From Bdellovibrionales bacterium (GTDB taxonomy: Bacteria > Bdellovibrionota > UBA1018 > JADZFF01), in NCBI GenBank assembly GCA_020850015.1, contig JADZFF010000103.1, positions 1-64,000 on the forward strand: a stretch of 64,000 nucleotides of DNA. The letters run 5' to 3'. A program made the position numbers and the translations under genes. The notes below the pieces were generated by a model, which was given only the letters and a program-made list of their open reading frames with translations, was not told where the DNA came from and did no database searches. Of the stretch, positions 50,789 to 60,485 are shown in pieces. Within the stretch, counting starts at the first letter, position 1. Each line of letters starts with the position of its first letter.

Positions 50789-50847
50789 GGAGTGCCCGAT
50801 TGCCGGTCCCCGTTCACCGCCCCGCTCCCCAGTGTTATGCTCCGCCC

Positions 50848-51120
50848 ATGACCACCCCCACCGCCCCCCGCCCCGCCGCCCCCTGGATCCTCACCTTGAT
50901 CTTCGCCATCCTGGGCGGCCTGCTCTCGAGCTACTCCGCCCCGAAGGCCATCGCCTGGTACTTCGAGCCTCCCACCGAGATCGGCATCAACTGCCGCCCC
51001 GCCACCGAGTGGGCCATGGAGAAGCTCGTGTACGCGCAGGCGGGCGGAATCCTCCTGGGTGGGATCATCGGGCTCGCCCTCGTGATGATGATCCGGAGCA
51101 GGCGCCGGGCAGCCGCATGA
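50848..51120 (+). CDS. Small two-TM membrane protein
   Basis: MTTPTAPRPAAPWILTLIFAILGGLLSSYSAPKA...; ATGA overlap with murF. Confidence 0.65.
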   Translation: MTTPTAPRPAAPWILTLIFAILGGLLSSYSAPKAIAWYFEPPTEIGINCRPATEWAMEKLVYAQAGGILLGGIIGLALVMMIRSRRRAAA

Positions 51121-52550
51121 ACCTTCAGGCCACCTTCGTGCTGCAGGCGCTGGGAGCTTCCGCTCGGGCCTCGGGCCGGAGCGAGGCCCTCGTCTTCTCA
51201 GGGGTCACCTCGGACTCGCGGAAAGCCGGGCCAGGCCTACTCTTCGTGGCCGTGCCGGGCGAGAAATTCGACGGTCATGCCTTCATCCCCCAGGCGCTCG
51301 CCGCGGGCGCGGGCGGCGTGATCTGCCGCAAGGGTACCCCGAGGGCGGCGGGCTCCGCGCTCTTCATCGAGGTCGACGATACGATCGAGGCCTACAGGAC
51401 GCTGGCCGCCGCCTGGCGCGCGCGATTCAAGATCCCGTTGCTGGCCGTGGCGGGCAGCGTGGGAAAAACCACCACGAAGGAATTCCTGGCAGCCCTGATG
51501 CGCGGAAAGCACAAGAAGGTGCTCAAAACCGAAGGAAGCCAGAACGGGTTCCTGGGCGTGGCGATGACGCTCCTTGAGCTCCGGCCCCATCACGGCGCGG
51601 CCGTGGTGGAGATCGGCATCGACGAGCCGGGCGCGATGATTCGCCACCTCGAGGTGGTGCGGCCCACGAGCTGCGTGCTGACCGCGATCGGGCCGGAGCA
51701 CCTGGAGAAACTCAAGGACCTCGACACCGTGGCCCGAGAGGAAGGCCTCGCATTCGACTTCACCGCCCGCGCGGGTGGTGCGGTGGCCGTGAACCTCGAC
51801 GATCCTTGGATCGCGCCTTGGGCGGAGAAGCTCCAGCGCGAGCCTTACCGCGCGCGCGCGCTTCTGGGATTCAAGCTCGGACCCGAGGAGGCGGGCGCCC
51901 TGAGAAGCCAACCGAACATGCGCACGCTCGTCGGCATCCCGCTCAGCCCCGAGCGCATGCGCCTCGGTGGGACCGCCCTCCCGGGCAAGGGTGAAACCCT
52001 GCGCTGCCCGCTCCCGGGCAGCCACAACCAACGCAACCTCCTCGCAGCGCTCGCGCTCGCGATGCTCGAGGGGCTTACGCCGCGCGAGGCCCGCCGAGGC
52101 CTCGAATCCTTCGAAGGCGCGGGCGGGCGCACTCAGGTACTGAAGGGAAAACGCGGCCTGCATCTCCTGGCCGACCACTACAACGCCAATCCCACCTCGG
52201 TTGAAGCGGCCCTCAAGCTGCTCGCGAACCTGAAGCAGAGCAAGCAGGCCAGTTCCTGGGCCTGCCTCGGCGACATGCTCGAGCTCGGCCCTGGCGAGGA
52301 GCGTTTCCACCGCGAGCTCGGGCCCGCGCTCGAGCGGAGCGGCGTGCGCGGCGTGTTCCTCTACGGGCCTCGGATGGCGCATCTGCTGGACGAACTCCGC
52401 CACCGCCGCTTCACGGGGATCGTGGAGCACTATGAGTCGCACGGAGCCCTGGCGGCGCGGATCGGGGCGCTCGCGCGAAAAGGGGACTGGGTGCTGATCA
52501 AGGGCTCGCGCGGCATGAAGATGGAAAAGGTGCTTGAGTCGCTGAAATAG
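51117..52550 (+). CDS. murF: UDP-N-acetylmuramoyl-tripeptide--D-alanyl-D-alanine ligase
   Basis: VAGSVGKTTTKEFLAAL, KTEGSQNGFLGVAMTLLEL, DHYNANPTSVEAAL, CLGDMLELG. Confidence 0.93.
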   Translation: MNLQATFVLQALGASARASGRSEALVFSGVTSDSRKAGPGLLFVAVPGEKFDGHAFIPQALAAGAGGVICRKGTPRAAGSALFIEVDDTIEAYRTLAAAWRARFKIPLLAVAGSVGKTTTKEFLAALMRGKHKKVLKTEGSQNGFLGVAMTLLELRPHHGAAVVEIGIDEPGAMIRHLEVVRPTSCVLTAIGPEHLEKLKDLDTVAREEGLAFDFTARAGGAVAVNLDDPWIAPWAEKLQREPYRARALLGFKLGPEEAGALRSQPNMRTLVGIPLSPERMRLGGTALPGKGETLRCPLPGSHNQRNLLAALALAMLEGLTPREARRGLESFEGAGGRTQVLKGKRGLHLLADHYNANPTSVEAALKLLANLKQSKQASSWACLGDMLELGPGEERFHRELGPALERSGVRGVFLYGPRMAHLLDELRHRRFTGIVEHYESHGALAARIGALARKGDWVLIKGSRGMKMEKVLESLK

Positions 52551-52567
52551 GGTATTTTCCGAAGCCG

Positions 52568-53647
52568 ATGCGCACGCTCAGGGCAGACGAATCCGGACTG
52601 GCCGAAGCCGTGTCGCTGCTGCGCGCGGGCGATCTTGTGGCGATTCCGACGGAAACCGTCTACGGCCTCGCGGGCGACGGCAGGAGCGCCGATGCGGTGG
52701 CCCGGATTTTCGCCGCCAAGCAGCGCCCGACCTTCGATCCCCTGATTCTGCACCTTCCCGCGTCCTGGAAAACGGATTTCGAATCCCGCTCCGTCGTCGA
52801 TCTCCAGGGGCTGCATCCCACGGACGCGAACCTCGCCCGCGCCCTCGCCGCGAAGTTCTGGCCTGGCCCGCTCACCCTGGTCCTCCCGCGCCATCCTTCG
52901 GTTCCCGATCTCGTGACGAGCGGGCTCGACTCGGTGGCGGTGCGGGTACCCGCGCACCCGACCGCGCAGGAACTTCTCGAGCGCTTCGGGGGCCCTCTTG
53001 CCGCCCCGAGCGCAAACCGCTTCGGCCGCATCAGCCCCACGCATGCGGCGCACGTGATTCAGGAACTCTCGGGCCGCGCGGCCGCGGTGATCGACGGCGG
53101 CCCTTGCGCGATCGGGCTTGAGTCCACCGTGATCCGCCCCACCGGGCGGGCGGGGGAGTGGCAGCTGCTCAGGCCGGGGGCGCTGCCGCGCGAGGCGATC
53201 GAGGCATTGCTGGGCGCGCCGCTCATCGAACCGCCCCCTTCGGGGCGATCTTCGCCAGGTCTGGCGCAGCCCTCGCCGGGCCTGATCGAAACCCACTACG
53301 CTCCCTCCAAGCCTCTTGAGCTTTTGGTCGGCGCGGGCGCTCACGACTGGGCCTGCGCTCTTGCGGATCACGAAGGAGCGGCCCTTCTTTTCTTCAGCGA
53401 CGCCTCCCGGGACCGCGCCCTCGCCGGAGCCGAAATCACCCGCCCCTGCCGCGTACTAAGCCCCACGGGCTCCGACGTCGAGGCGGCGCGCAACCTGTTC
53501 TCGGCCCTTCGCGAGCTCGACGCATCTCCGGCCCCCTCGCTCCTCGCGGAGCTGCCTCTCGGCACTCAGGGCCTCATCCCAGCGATCCGCGACCGGCTGG
53601 AACGCGCGGGTTGCCGCTATCCCACCTCAACTGGAGGAACTCCCTGA
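52568..53647 (+). CDS. L-threonylcarbamoyladenylate synthase (Sua5/TsaC family, long form)
   Basis: AIPTETVYGLAGDG, KFWPGPLTLVLPRH, PLAAPSANRFGRISPTHAAHV, SPGLIETHYAPSKPL. Confidence 0.93.
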   Translation: MRTLRADESGLAEAVSLLRAGDLVAIPTETVYGLAGDGRSADAVARIFAAKQRPTFDPLILHLPASWKTDFESRSVVDLQGLHPTDANLARALAAKFWPGPLTLVLPRHPSVPDLVTSGLDSVAVRVPAHPTAQELLERFGGPLAAPSANRFGRISPTHAAHVIQELSGRAAAVIDGGPCAIGLESTVIRPTGRAGEWQLLRPGALPREAIEALLGAPLIEPPPSGRSSPGLAQPSPGLIETHYAPSKPLELLVGAGAHDWACALADHEGAALLFFSDASRDRALAGAEITRPCRVLSPTGSDVEAARNLFSALRELDASPAPSLLAELPLGTQGLIPAIRDRLERAGCRYPTSTGGTP

Positions 53648-54885
53648 TGAAGTCCCTGCGCTCGGCCCTCCCGCTGCTCGTTCTGCTCATTGTGCTCTTT
53701 TTTACCCGACTCGCTCCGCCCGCCCTGGGCGCGGGCTACTCGCCCGAGACCGCGAGCGTGGAGCTCCATGCCCACCTTTTCATGAAAGAGGGGATGCCGC
53801 TCTTCGTCCGGGGCGAGTTTTTCGGGGAGCTGGGGGCCAGCTCTTGGAAGGACCGCTTCTCTTCCATGGCCACGCCCGAGCTCCTGCGCGATTCCGGAAT
53901 CGGCGTCCTGGTGGTCTCTCTTTACGCGCATCCGCTCATGGTGCTCGATCTCCGCGATTCCGTGCGCCGCCAGATCAAGCTCGCGAACCAACTCCTCCGC
54001 GACCACCCGGAGTGGGTCATGCCCCGCGACGGCGCCGAGGCGCTTGAGGCCTTCAGGAAGGGCAAACGCATCCTGATCCTCGCCCTGGAAGGCGCGGCCG
54101 GTGTGCTCGAGACGGACGGCGACCTGCGGGAGTTCATCGACCGCGAAGGCATCCGCATCGTCACGCTCCTGCACCTCACGGACGATCGTTTCGGCGGAGT
54201 GGCCTTCCTGCGCGGCCTCATGAGCCTGGCTTCGCCCTGGGCATGGGTCCGCACCCTGTTCGACGGCCCGGGGCCTGACGGCACACGTGTGAACGACCGC
54301 GGCCTCACCCAGGACGGCGAAGGGCTCGCGAAGAAGCTCATGGATCGCGGCGTGTGGATCGACCTCGCCCACTCGTCGGATCTGGCGCAGGCCCGGCTCG
54401 CTGAGCTTCACGCCGAGCGTGGCCTGCCTCACCTCGTCACCCACACGGCCCTCCGAAGCCATCTGGGCGCGGAGCGTGGGATATCGGACGCCCAGCTTCG
54501 CGCCTTGGGCTCGTCGGGCGGCGCGCTCGGCCTGATGCCGAGCCCCGAGTTGTACCGCGCCACCCCCGGACTGAAAGAGGGCTGCACGGGAGGCGTGCAC
54601 TCGCTCGCGCGCCAACACGCCGAGGCCGCCGCCGCCGCGGGTCCGGAGGCCGTGAGCCTCGGCACCGACTACACCGGCGGCATCCCTCACCTTCCCCCGA
54701 GCCCCTGCCCCACGGGAACGACTTTGGATACCGAGGGCTTCTGGAACATCGGGCAGGCGGCCGAGGTCTGGCGCTCGCTTCAGGCGGCGGGCGCGCCCGT
54801 GCCTCAGCGGCTCGGGAGCACGGCCGAGAAATTCCTCACGACCTGGGCCCGCGTGGGCGCGAAGGCCCAGCCGCCGCGCGACTAG
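53647..54885 (+). CDS. Membrane dipeptidase-like (peptidase M19) secreted protein
   Basis: VELHAHLF, RIVTLLHLTDDRFGG, MDRGVWIDLAHSSD, VSLGTDYTGGI; TGATG overlap with upstream gene. Confidence 0.8.
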   Translation: MKSLRSALPLLVLLIVLFFTRLAPPALGAGYSPETASVELHAHLFMKEGMPLFVRGEFFGELGASSWKDRFSSMATPELLRDSGIGVLVVSLYAHPLMVLDLRDSVRRQIKLANQLLRDHPEWVMPRDGAEALEAFRKGKRILILALEGAAGVLETDGDLREFIDREGIRIVTLLHLTDDRFGGVAFLRGLMSLASPWAWVRTLFDGPGPDGTRVNDRGLTQDGEGLAKKLMDRGVWIDLAHSSDLAQARLAELHAERGLPHLVTHTALRSHLGAERGISDAQLRALGSSGGALGLMPSPELYRATPGLKEGCTGGVHSLARQHAEAAAAAGPEAVSLGTDYTGGIPHLPPSPCPTGTTLDTEGFWNIGQAAEVWRSLQAAGAPVPQRLGSTAEKFLTTWARVGAKAQPPRD

Positions 54886-54893
54886 GCCCTGAG

Positions 54894-55640
54894 CTAGGCC
54901 TTTCCGCCGAGCTCGACGAATACCCTCACCATCTCGGAATGCAACTGCCCGATGCGCTCCTCGAGCTCGGCATCCGTCCACGCCCCGGTGCCCCTGACAG
55001 GCTCCATGTACCTCATCCGGATCGTGCCGGGCCGCATGAGCCAGGAACCGCGAGGCATGAGCTCGAAAGCCCCCTGCACCACCACCGGATGGATGGGAAT
55101 GTCTCCGCGACGCGCGATCTGGAATGCCCCCTTCTTGAAGGGCGCGAACCGGCCGTTGCGCGTGCGCGTGCCCTCAGGCGCGAGAATGAGTGAACGCTTT
55201 TCCGCCACCACCCGTTCCGATACGCCCTGAAGCGCCTCCAGCGCCTTCGCGGTGTTGCCCCGGTCGATCCGGATGAAGCGGAAGGCCCACCAGATCACGT
55301 TCACGATTGGCACCCAGATCACTTCCTTCTTGCCGATCGCGAGCACGCGGGCCGGGCACATGCCCGCGCCCCAGATCAGATCAAGCCCGCTCTGGTGGTT
55401 GCAGATGATCACGCGCGGCGCGGCCTCGTCCCATGGGTTGGGCCGATTCACCTCGAGCCGGATCCCGATGAGCCTAAGGGAAGCGGACGCCCAGAAGCGC
55501 GAGGCCCACACGAACCAACGGTCCGGCAGCTGACGAAGCGCCAGAAGATAGAGAGACAGAAATCCCGACCAGAAGATCGCCGCGAAAACCCAAACGGCGA
55601 TGGTACCCACGACGGCTCGAAGCCCGCGCCACGCGTTCAT
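54894..55640 (-). CDS. plsC: 1-acyl-sn-glycerol-3-phosphate acyltransferase
   Basis: CNHQSGLDLIWGAG, FIRIDRGNTAKALEAL, LAPEGTRTRNG. Confidence 0.92.
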   Translation of the reverse strand: MNAWRGLRAVVGTIAVWVFAAIFWSGFLSLYLLALRQLPDRWFVWASRFWASASLRLIGIRLEVNRPNPWDEAAPRVIICNHQSGLDLIWGAGMCPARVLAIGKKEVIWVPIVNVIWWAFRFIRIDRGNTAKALEALQGVSERVVAEKRSLILAPEGTRTRNGRFAPFKKGAFQIARRGDIPIHPVVVQGAFELMPRGSWLMRPGTIRMRYMEPVRGTGAWTDAELEERIGQLHSEMVRVFVELGGKA

Positions 55641-56674
55641 CGCTTACCCTCGCTCGTCGTTTTCCAGCTCAGTGCAAACCAGTCGCCCTCACTGCGCCGC
55701 TCTTCCGTGCCGCTCAGCCCGCGAGCGCGAAGCGCCTCCGCAAAGGCCCGCGCCACGGACTCCACGTCGGGCTCGATGAGCCCCGAAAGCACGAGCGTGC
55801 CGGCCGGCCTCAGGCGCGCAACGAGCGCCTCGCGGAACTCCAAGAGCACCGGCCGCAAGATGTTGGCCACCACGAGGTCGTAGGGACCGTCGTGCCCACC
55901 CGGCCCCTTCAGCAAGGATTCCCCGACTCGCATCGATCCCTCCACGCCGTTGAGCCTCGCGTTTTCCCGCGCGTTGTCGTTGGCCATGGAGTCGATCTCC
56001 ACCGCGTCGGCGCGCGCCCCCAGAGCCGCTGCGCCGATGGCGAGAATCCCCGAGCCGCTGCCGAAGTCGAGCACCCGTTTGCCTTGGAGCCCCCCCGCGC
56101 GCCCCGCGTCCCCGATCAGGGACAGGCAGAGCCGGGTGGTTTCGTGGGTTCCGGTGCCGAAGCCAGCCCCCGGATTGATGACGAGCCTCAGGCCTTCGCC
56201 TTTCAGGGGCTCCTCCGCGCGCCAGGGCGGTACGACCTGGAAATGCGGGGGGACATCGATTCCCGTGAAGGAGGCCTTCCAGACGGCGTTCCAGTCCTGG
56301 TCCTGCAGAATCTTCGGTCCGGTCAGCACCAGCCCCGGGAACTCCCGGGCCAGAAGAGCCGCGCAGTCGCGCGCGCCGGCTTCGCCCCGAAAATACAGCT
56401 CCGTAGCCACGTTCGCAGCCTGCCCTACCCAATCCCGAAAAGGATCCGCAAGGCCCGCCTCAAGCACGGGCGCGCCCCAGGGCTCGACGCCCGCTCCGAA
56501 GTCGCCCTCGAAGACGCTGCCCTCGTGCACGCCCTCCAGCCCGGAAGACGCGCAACGCTCCCAGATCCAAGCCAGGATTTCGTCACGCGACAGCTCCCGC
56601 CCGTCCGAAACCCGAGTCGCGGAGGGTGGGAGCGTCACCTGAAAAGTGAAGAGTGGTACCGAGGGAGAGGCCAT
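55637..56674 (-). CDS. prmA: Ribosomal protein L11 methyltransferase-like
   Basis: LVINPGAGFGTGTHETTRLCL, VLDFGSGSGILAIGAAALGA, LVVANILRPVLLEF. Confidence 0.92.
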   Translation of the reverse strand: MASPSVPLFTFQVTLPPSATRVSDGRELSRDEILAWIWERCASSGLEGVHEGSVFEGDFGAGVEPWGAPVLEAGLADPFRDWVGQAANVATELYFRGEAGARDCAALLAREFPGLVLTGPKILQDQDWNAVWKASFTGIDVPPHFQVVPPWRAEEPLKGEGLRLVINPGAGFGTGTHETTRLCLSLIGDAGRAGGLQGKRVLDFGSGSGILAIGAAALGARADAVEIDSMANDNARENARLNGVEGSMRVGESLLKGPGGHDGPYDLVVANILRPVLLEFREALVARLRPAGTLVLSGLIEPDVESVARAFAEALRARGLSGTEERRSEGDWFALSWKTTSEGKR

Positions 56675-56683
56675 GCTCCCAGC

Positions 56684-59623
56684 TCAGGAGATCGGATTGG
56701 TCCTTCCGCCCGAGCGTTCAGTGCCGGGACCGCGACGGCCGCCTCTGCGGCCGCGCCGACGGCGTTTGTCGCCCTCGGCTCCGCCACCACCACCGGCTCC
56801 TCCGCCGCCGCCGCCACCGCCGCCACGCGGCCCGCGGCCGCGGTTGACGTAGTCAGCGCTCGGAGAAGCCATGGGCGCTGCTCCGCGAGCAATGGCCGCG
56901 TCCTGCGCGGCCTGAGCCCGAAGGAAAGCCAGCCGGTCTTCCTCGTTCTCGAATCCGTCCTGAGGCGCCTCCAGGCGCTTCAGTCCACCCTCGGTCTGGC
57001 CCTCCGGTGCGGCCAATCGGTTACCGAAAGATTCTTCGTCGCCGCCTGGAGCCTGGCCGCCCGGCTCGCGCGCGTTCTGTTCCAGCGGCTCATCCTGCAT
57101 CCCGGCTCCGTTCAGGCGTTGAGGCGCGGCATCCTGGGACTCCGTCTCTTCACCCCGGCCTTGCGGACGGCTCTCCTCGCGGCTGCGGTCGCCGCCGCGT
57201 CCGCCGCGGTCACGCCCGCCGCGTCCGCCGCGGTCACGTCCACCCCGGTCGCCACGATCGCCGCGATCGCGGCCCTGCTGCCGGTTCTGCTGCGGCTGAG
57301 CGGCGCGCTCGGTGCGTTCCGTCGTCAGCTCGAACTGCTCCACGTGGTAGTCGCCGATGGCCTGGAGGAAGAACTCCTTCTTGTACTTGCGCTCGAGCCC
57401 GTCGAGGGTCTCGCGGAAGTCGATCGCCAGCATGTCGATCACGTCGGGGTTCGCCTGCACGAGCACGCGGCGCACGTCGCGCTGAACGCCTTCGCGCTCG
57501 AGCTCACGCAGCACCTCGTAGGCCACGGTTTCCTTGCCCTTCACGAAGCCCTTGCCCTCGCAGTGCACACAGGAAGTGCAAAGCGCGCGCACGAGCGAGT
57601 CGCGGGTCCGTTTCCGAGTCATCTCAATGAGGCCGAGTTCGGTCATCTTGACGATCGTGGGGCGGGCGCGATCCTTCTTGAGCTCCTCTTCGAGGGCCCG
57701 AACGATGCGCTGGCGGTTCTCTTCCTTATCCATGTCGATCAGATCGAGGATGATGATGCCGCCGAGGTTCCGGAGCCGCAGCTGATACGCGATCTCCTTC
57801 ACGGCCTCGAGGTTCGTCTTCACGATGGTGTCTTCGAGGCTCTTCTTGCCGACGTAACGGCCGGTGTTCACGTCGATGGCCACGAGGGCCTCGGCCTGAT
57901 CCACCACGATGTAGCCACCCGACTTCAGCCACACGCGACGCTCGAGCGCCCGGTGCAGCTCTTGCGAGATGCCGTAGGCGTCGAAGATCGGCAGATCGCC
58001 CTGGTAGAGCTCGATCTTGCCCTGCATCTGCGGCATGAAGCGCGCCACGAAACGCTGGATCCCGTTGAAGTGATAGCGGGAGTCCACGATCACCTTCTTG
58101 ATGTCCTCCGTCACCCAGTCGCGCACGGCGCGGATGATGGAGTTGTTGTCCTCGTACACCATCGCCGGGGCCGAGACCTGACCGGCGCGGTCCATGATCT
58201 CGTTCCAGGTGTTGGTGAGGTAGTCCATGTCCTGCTTGATCCAGTCCTCGGCGTTGCGGCCGCCGCTCGCGGTACGGACGATGAAGCCCATGCCCTTCTG
58301 GCGGTTGCGCGTGACGAAATCTCGGAGACCGCGGCGTTCCTCGTCTCGCTCGATCCGGCGCGACACGCCGATGTGGTCCACCGTCGGCATGCAGACCAGG
58401 TGGCGGCCCGGCAGGCTGACGTGGCAGGTGAGGCGCGCACCCTTGGTGGCGATCGGATCCTTCGCCACCTGAACGATCACCTCCTGCCCTTCCTGGAGCA
58501 GATCCTGGATGTTCACGTGCCGGCGCGAGGGCTTCATGCTCGGGCGCGACTTCACGCGGCGATCCCGGCTCCGAGGCTCCTTGAACTCCGGCTTGCGGCC
58601 GCGCGGGGGGCGTGCGCCGCGGTGTTCGCCGCGATTGCCCTGCTGCTCGCCCGAAGCGGGGTGCTGCGGACGTTCCGCGTCTTCTTCCACCGAGGCCGTG
58701 GCCTGGCGGTCGCGCGCGTCTTTTTCGCGGTCGATGTGCCAGCGATCCGACTGGAGGTCGGCGCCGTCGTTGTCCAAGTTTTCGCGGAACGGTTCAGGAG
58801 CGTTGTCGAAATTGCCTTCCTCGACGCCCGGCGCCGCTGGAGCGCCGGCGGTGTGGGCCGGGCGTTCCGGACGCGGGCCGCGGTGTCCCTGCGGCTGGCC
58901 CTCACGGCCGCCTTCCATGCCCGCCACGGGCCCACGCCCTCCACGGCGTCCACGGCCACGGCGCCGACGGCGGCGGCCACGGCCGCCTCCATCGCCTTGC
59001 CCGGGAAGACCTTGTCCGCCTACGCCGGGAGCGCCGTTGCCTGGGGCGCCTTCACCCGATCCGCCTACGGCGGAAAATCCTTCATCGCTGCCGGAACCTT
59101 CGGGGCCGCCCTCGTCGGCGCCGCCAAAGTCAGAGCCCGCGTCGTCACCCGGGCTCATCGTGCCGCTGGGCTCGTCGTCGCCTTCGCCCGGCGCCGCTTC
59201 CATGTCCACGGGCGCGCCGTCTTGCGGATCTTCGTCGTCGCCCTCTTCCACGTCGCCCGAGAGGTGCGCTTCGGCCTCATGCTCGGCGGCATCGCCGCTC
59301 GTCACTTCGAGCCCGGTGTCTTCGCCTTCGGCGGCGCCTTCGGACTGCCCGCCGTCGGGGTGACCGCCGCCGTCCGACTCGTCGTCGAAGTTCTCGGGGT
59401 GCACGTACACGTCGTCGACGTACAGGAACGCGGCCTTGTCGAGGCCGATGTCCACGAAGGCCGCCTGCATGCCCGGAAGCACGCGGGTCACGCGGCCCTT
59501 GTAGATGTTGCCGACAATGCCTTTTTCACCAGGACGCTCGATGAGCATCTCCTGGATCTCGCCGTCCTCGACCAAAGCGATGCGCGTCTCCGGCAAGGAG
59601 GCGTTAATGATGAGTTCTGCCAT
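56684..59623 (-). CDS. rng: Ribonuclease E/G family protein with large insert in S1 region
   Basis: GNIYKGRVTRVLPGMQAAFVDIGLDKAAFLYVDDV ... QDLLQEGQEVIVQVAKDPIATKGARLT ... GYIVVDQAEALVAIDVNTGRYVGK ... GGIIILDLIDM. Confidence 0.93.
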   Translation of the reverse strand: MAELIINASLPETRIALVEDGEIQEMLIERPGEKGIVGNIYKGRVTRVLPGMQAAFVDIGLDKAAFLYVDDVYVHPENFDDESDGGGHPDGGQSEGAAEGEDTGLEVTSGDAAEHEAEAHLSGDVEEGDDEDPQDGAPVDMEAAPGEGDDEPSGTMSPGDDAGSDFGGADEGGPEGSGSDEGFSAVGGSGEGAPGNGAPGVGGQGLPGQGDGGGRGRRRRRRGRGRRGGRGPVAGMEGGREGQPQGHRGPRPERPAHTAGAPAAPGVEEGNFDNAPEPFRENLDNDGADLQSDRWHIDREKDARDRQATASVEEDAERPQHPASGEQQGNRGEHRGARPPRGRKPEFKEPRSRDRRVKSRPSMKPSRRHVNIQDLLQEGQEVIVQVAKDPIATKGARLTCHVSLPGRHLVCMPTVDHIGVSRRIERDEERRGLRDFVTRNRQKGMGFIVRTASGGRNAEDWIKQDMDYLTNTWNEIMDRAGQVSAPAMVYEDNNSIIRAVRDWVTEDIKKVIVDSRYHFNGIQRFVARFMPQMQGKIELYQGDLPIFDAYGISQELHRALERRVWLKSGGYIVVDQAEALVAIDVNTGRYVGKKSLEDTIVKTNLEAVKEIAYQLRLRNLGGIIILDLIDMDKEENRQRIVRALEEELKKDRARPTIVKMTELGLIEMTRKRTRDSLVRALCTSCVHCEGKGFVKGKETVAYEVLRELEREGVQRDVRRVLVQANPDVIDMLAIDFRETLDGLERKYKKEFFLQAIGDYHVEQFELTTERTERAAQPQQNRQQGRDRGDRGDRGGRDRGGRGGRDRGGRGGDRSREESRPQGRGEETESQDAAPQRLNGAGMQDEPLEQNAREPGGQAPGGDEESFGNRLAAPEGQTEGGLKRLEAPQDGFENEEDRLAFLRAQAAQDAAIARGAAPMASPSADYVNRGRGPRGGGGGGGGGAGGGGGAEGDKRRRRGRRGGRRGPGTERSGGRTNPIS

Positions 59624-59638
59624 ACTGGTGTTCTCCCT

Positions 59639-60061
59639 TTAGAGTTTTAGGGAAACCACCGGCATCCAATATCGCGTGTCTGATGGGATTGCGGCCAAGG
59701 GCCGCCGTCGGAAAGATGAAGCGCTCGACCACGCATCACCGCGGTGGCCCGGTAGGGCCGCCTTGCGGTCATCGTCGTCATCTCCTGCGATCCATCCATA
59801 AATGAGAATTCCCAGACCCACTCCCGCACCGGCCGCCGCACCTAGAGCAATGTTCTCCAGGTGGTCGCCAGGCGTTTCATAAAAAGGGAGGGTCGAAGCT
59901 CCCAGAACCGTTCCCACCATGGCGCTGACGCCGATGGTTTCTATAATTGAACCGCCCTTGGCCCCCTGGGGCATGACCAGCGCCACGAGGGCAGCCAGCG
60001 CACCAGAAGTCAGTATCAGCAGATTCCTGCCACTCGCCTTACGACGAGCAGTGAACCTCAT
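59639..60061 (-). CDS. Small glycine-zipper-like hypothetical membrane protein
   Basis: ALGAAAGAGVGLGILIYGWIAGDD. Confidence 0.5.
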   Translation of the reverse strand: MRFTARRKASGRNLLILTSGALAALVALVMPQGAKGGSIIETIGVSAMVGTVLGASTLPFYETPGDHLENIALGAAAGAGVGLGILIYGWIAGDDDDDRKAALPGHRGDAWSSASSFRRRPLAAIPSDTRYWMPVVSLKL

Positions 60062-60485
60062 AGGAGCGTCTCGAATCCGTTTTTCATCCGCCGACTCGCT
60101 CCCGCTCGCCCGCTCCCGCCCAGCACCATCGCGCCGGTTGGGGGGCCTCAGGGGTCAAACCTTGTTTATATTTGAGCTATAGCTTCTTTAGGCTCTTGCT
60201 CGGGTTGTATGTCATCGAGGCTGAACGCCTCGTGCCTGTTTCGGAAGGGGCAGGACCTGAACCGTTTTCCCGGGGACCGGATTCGTTCTCGGCGTCACCC
60301 AGCGGAATTCCAGAGCCTCACTCTTCTTCCTATAAAGAGGAGTATCCCACGGGAGCATGGGCCGGCAAGAGGTAAAACCACCCCTGCGCCAACTTTCCCT
60401 GCGGTGACGCGCTTTTACGGCAACTTCTGCCGAAACGCATGGGGGCTTCCCCCGAGGCCCCCCCTGGATTATTCAGGAGAATCTC

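Noticed and set aside
55892-59650. 1252-aa plus-strand ORF opposite prmA and RNase E/G
   Set aside because: Lies antisense to well-supported prmA and rng; long open frame is a by-product of high GC3 and Arg/Gly-rich codons
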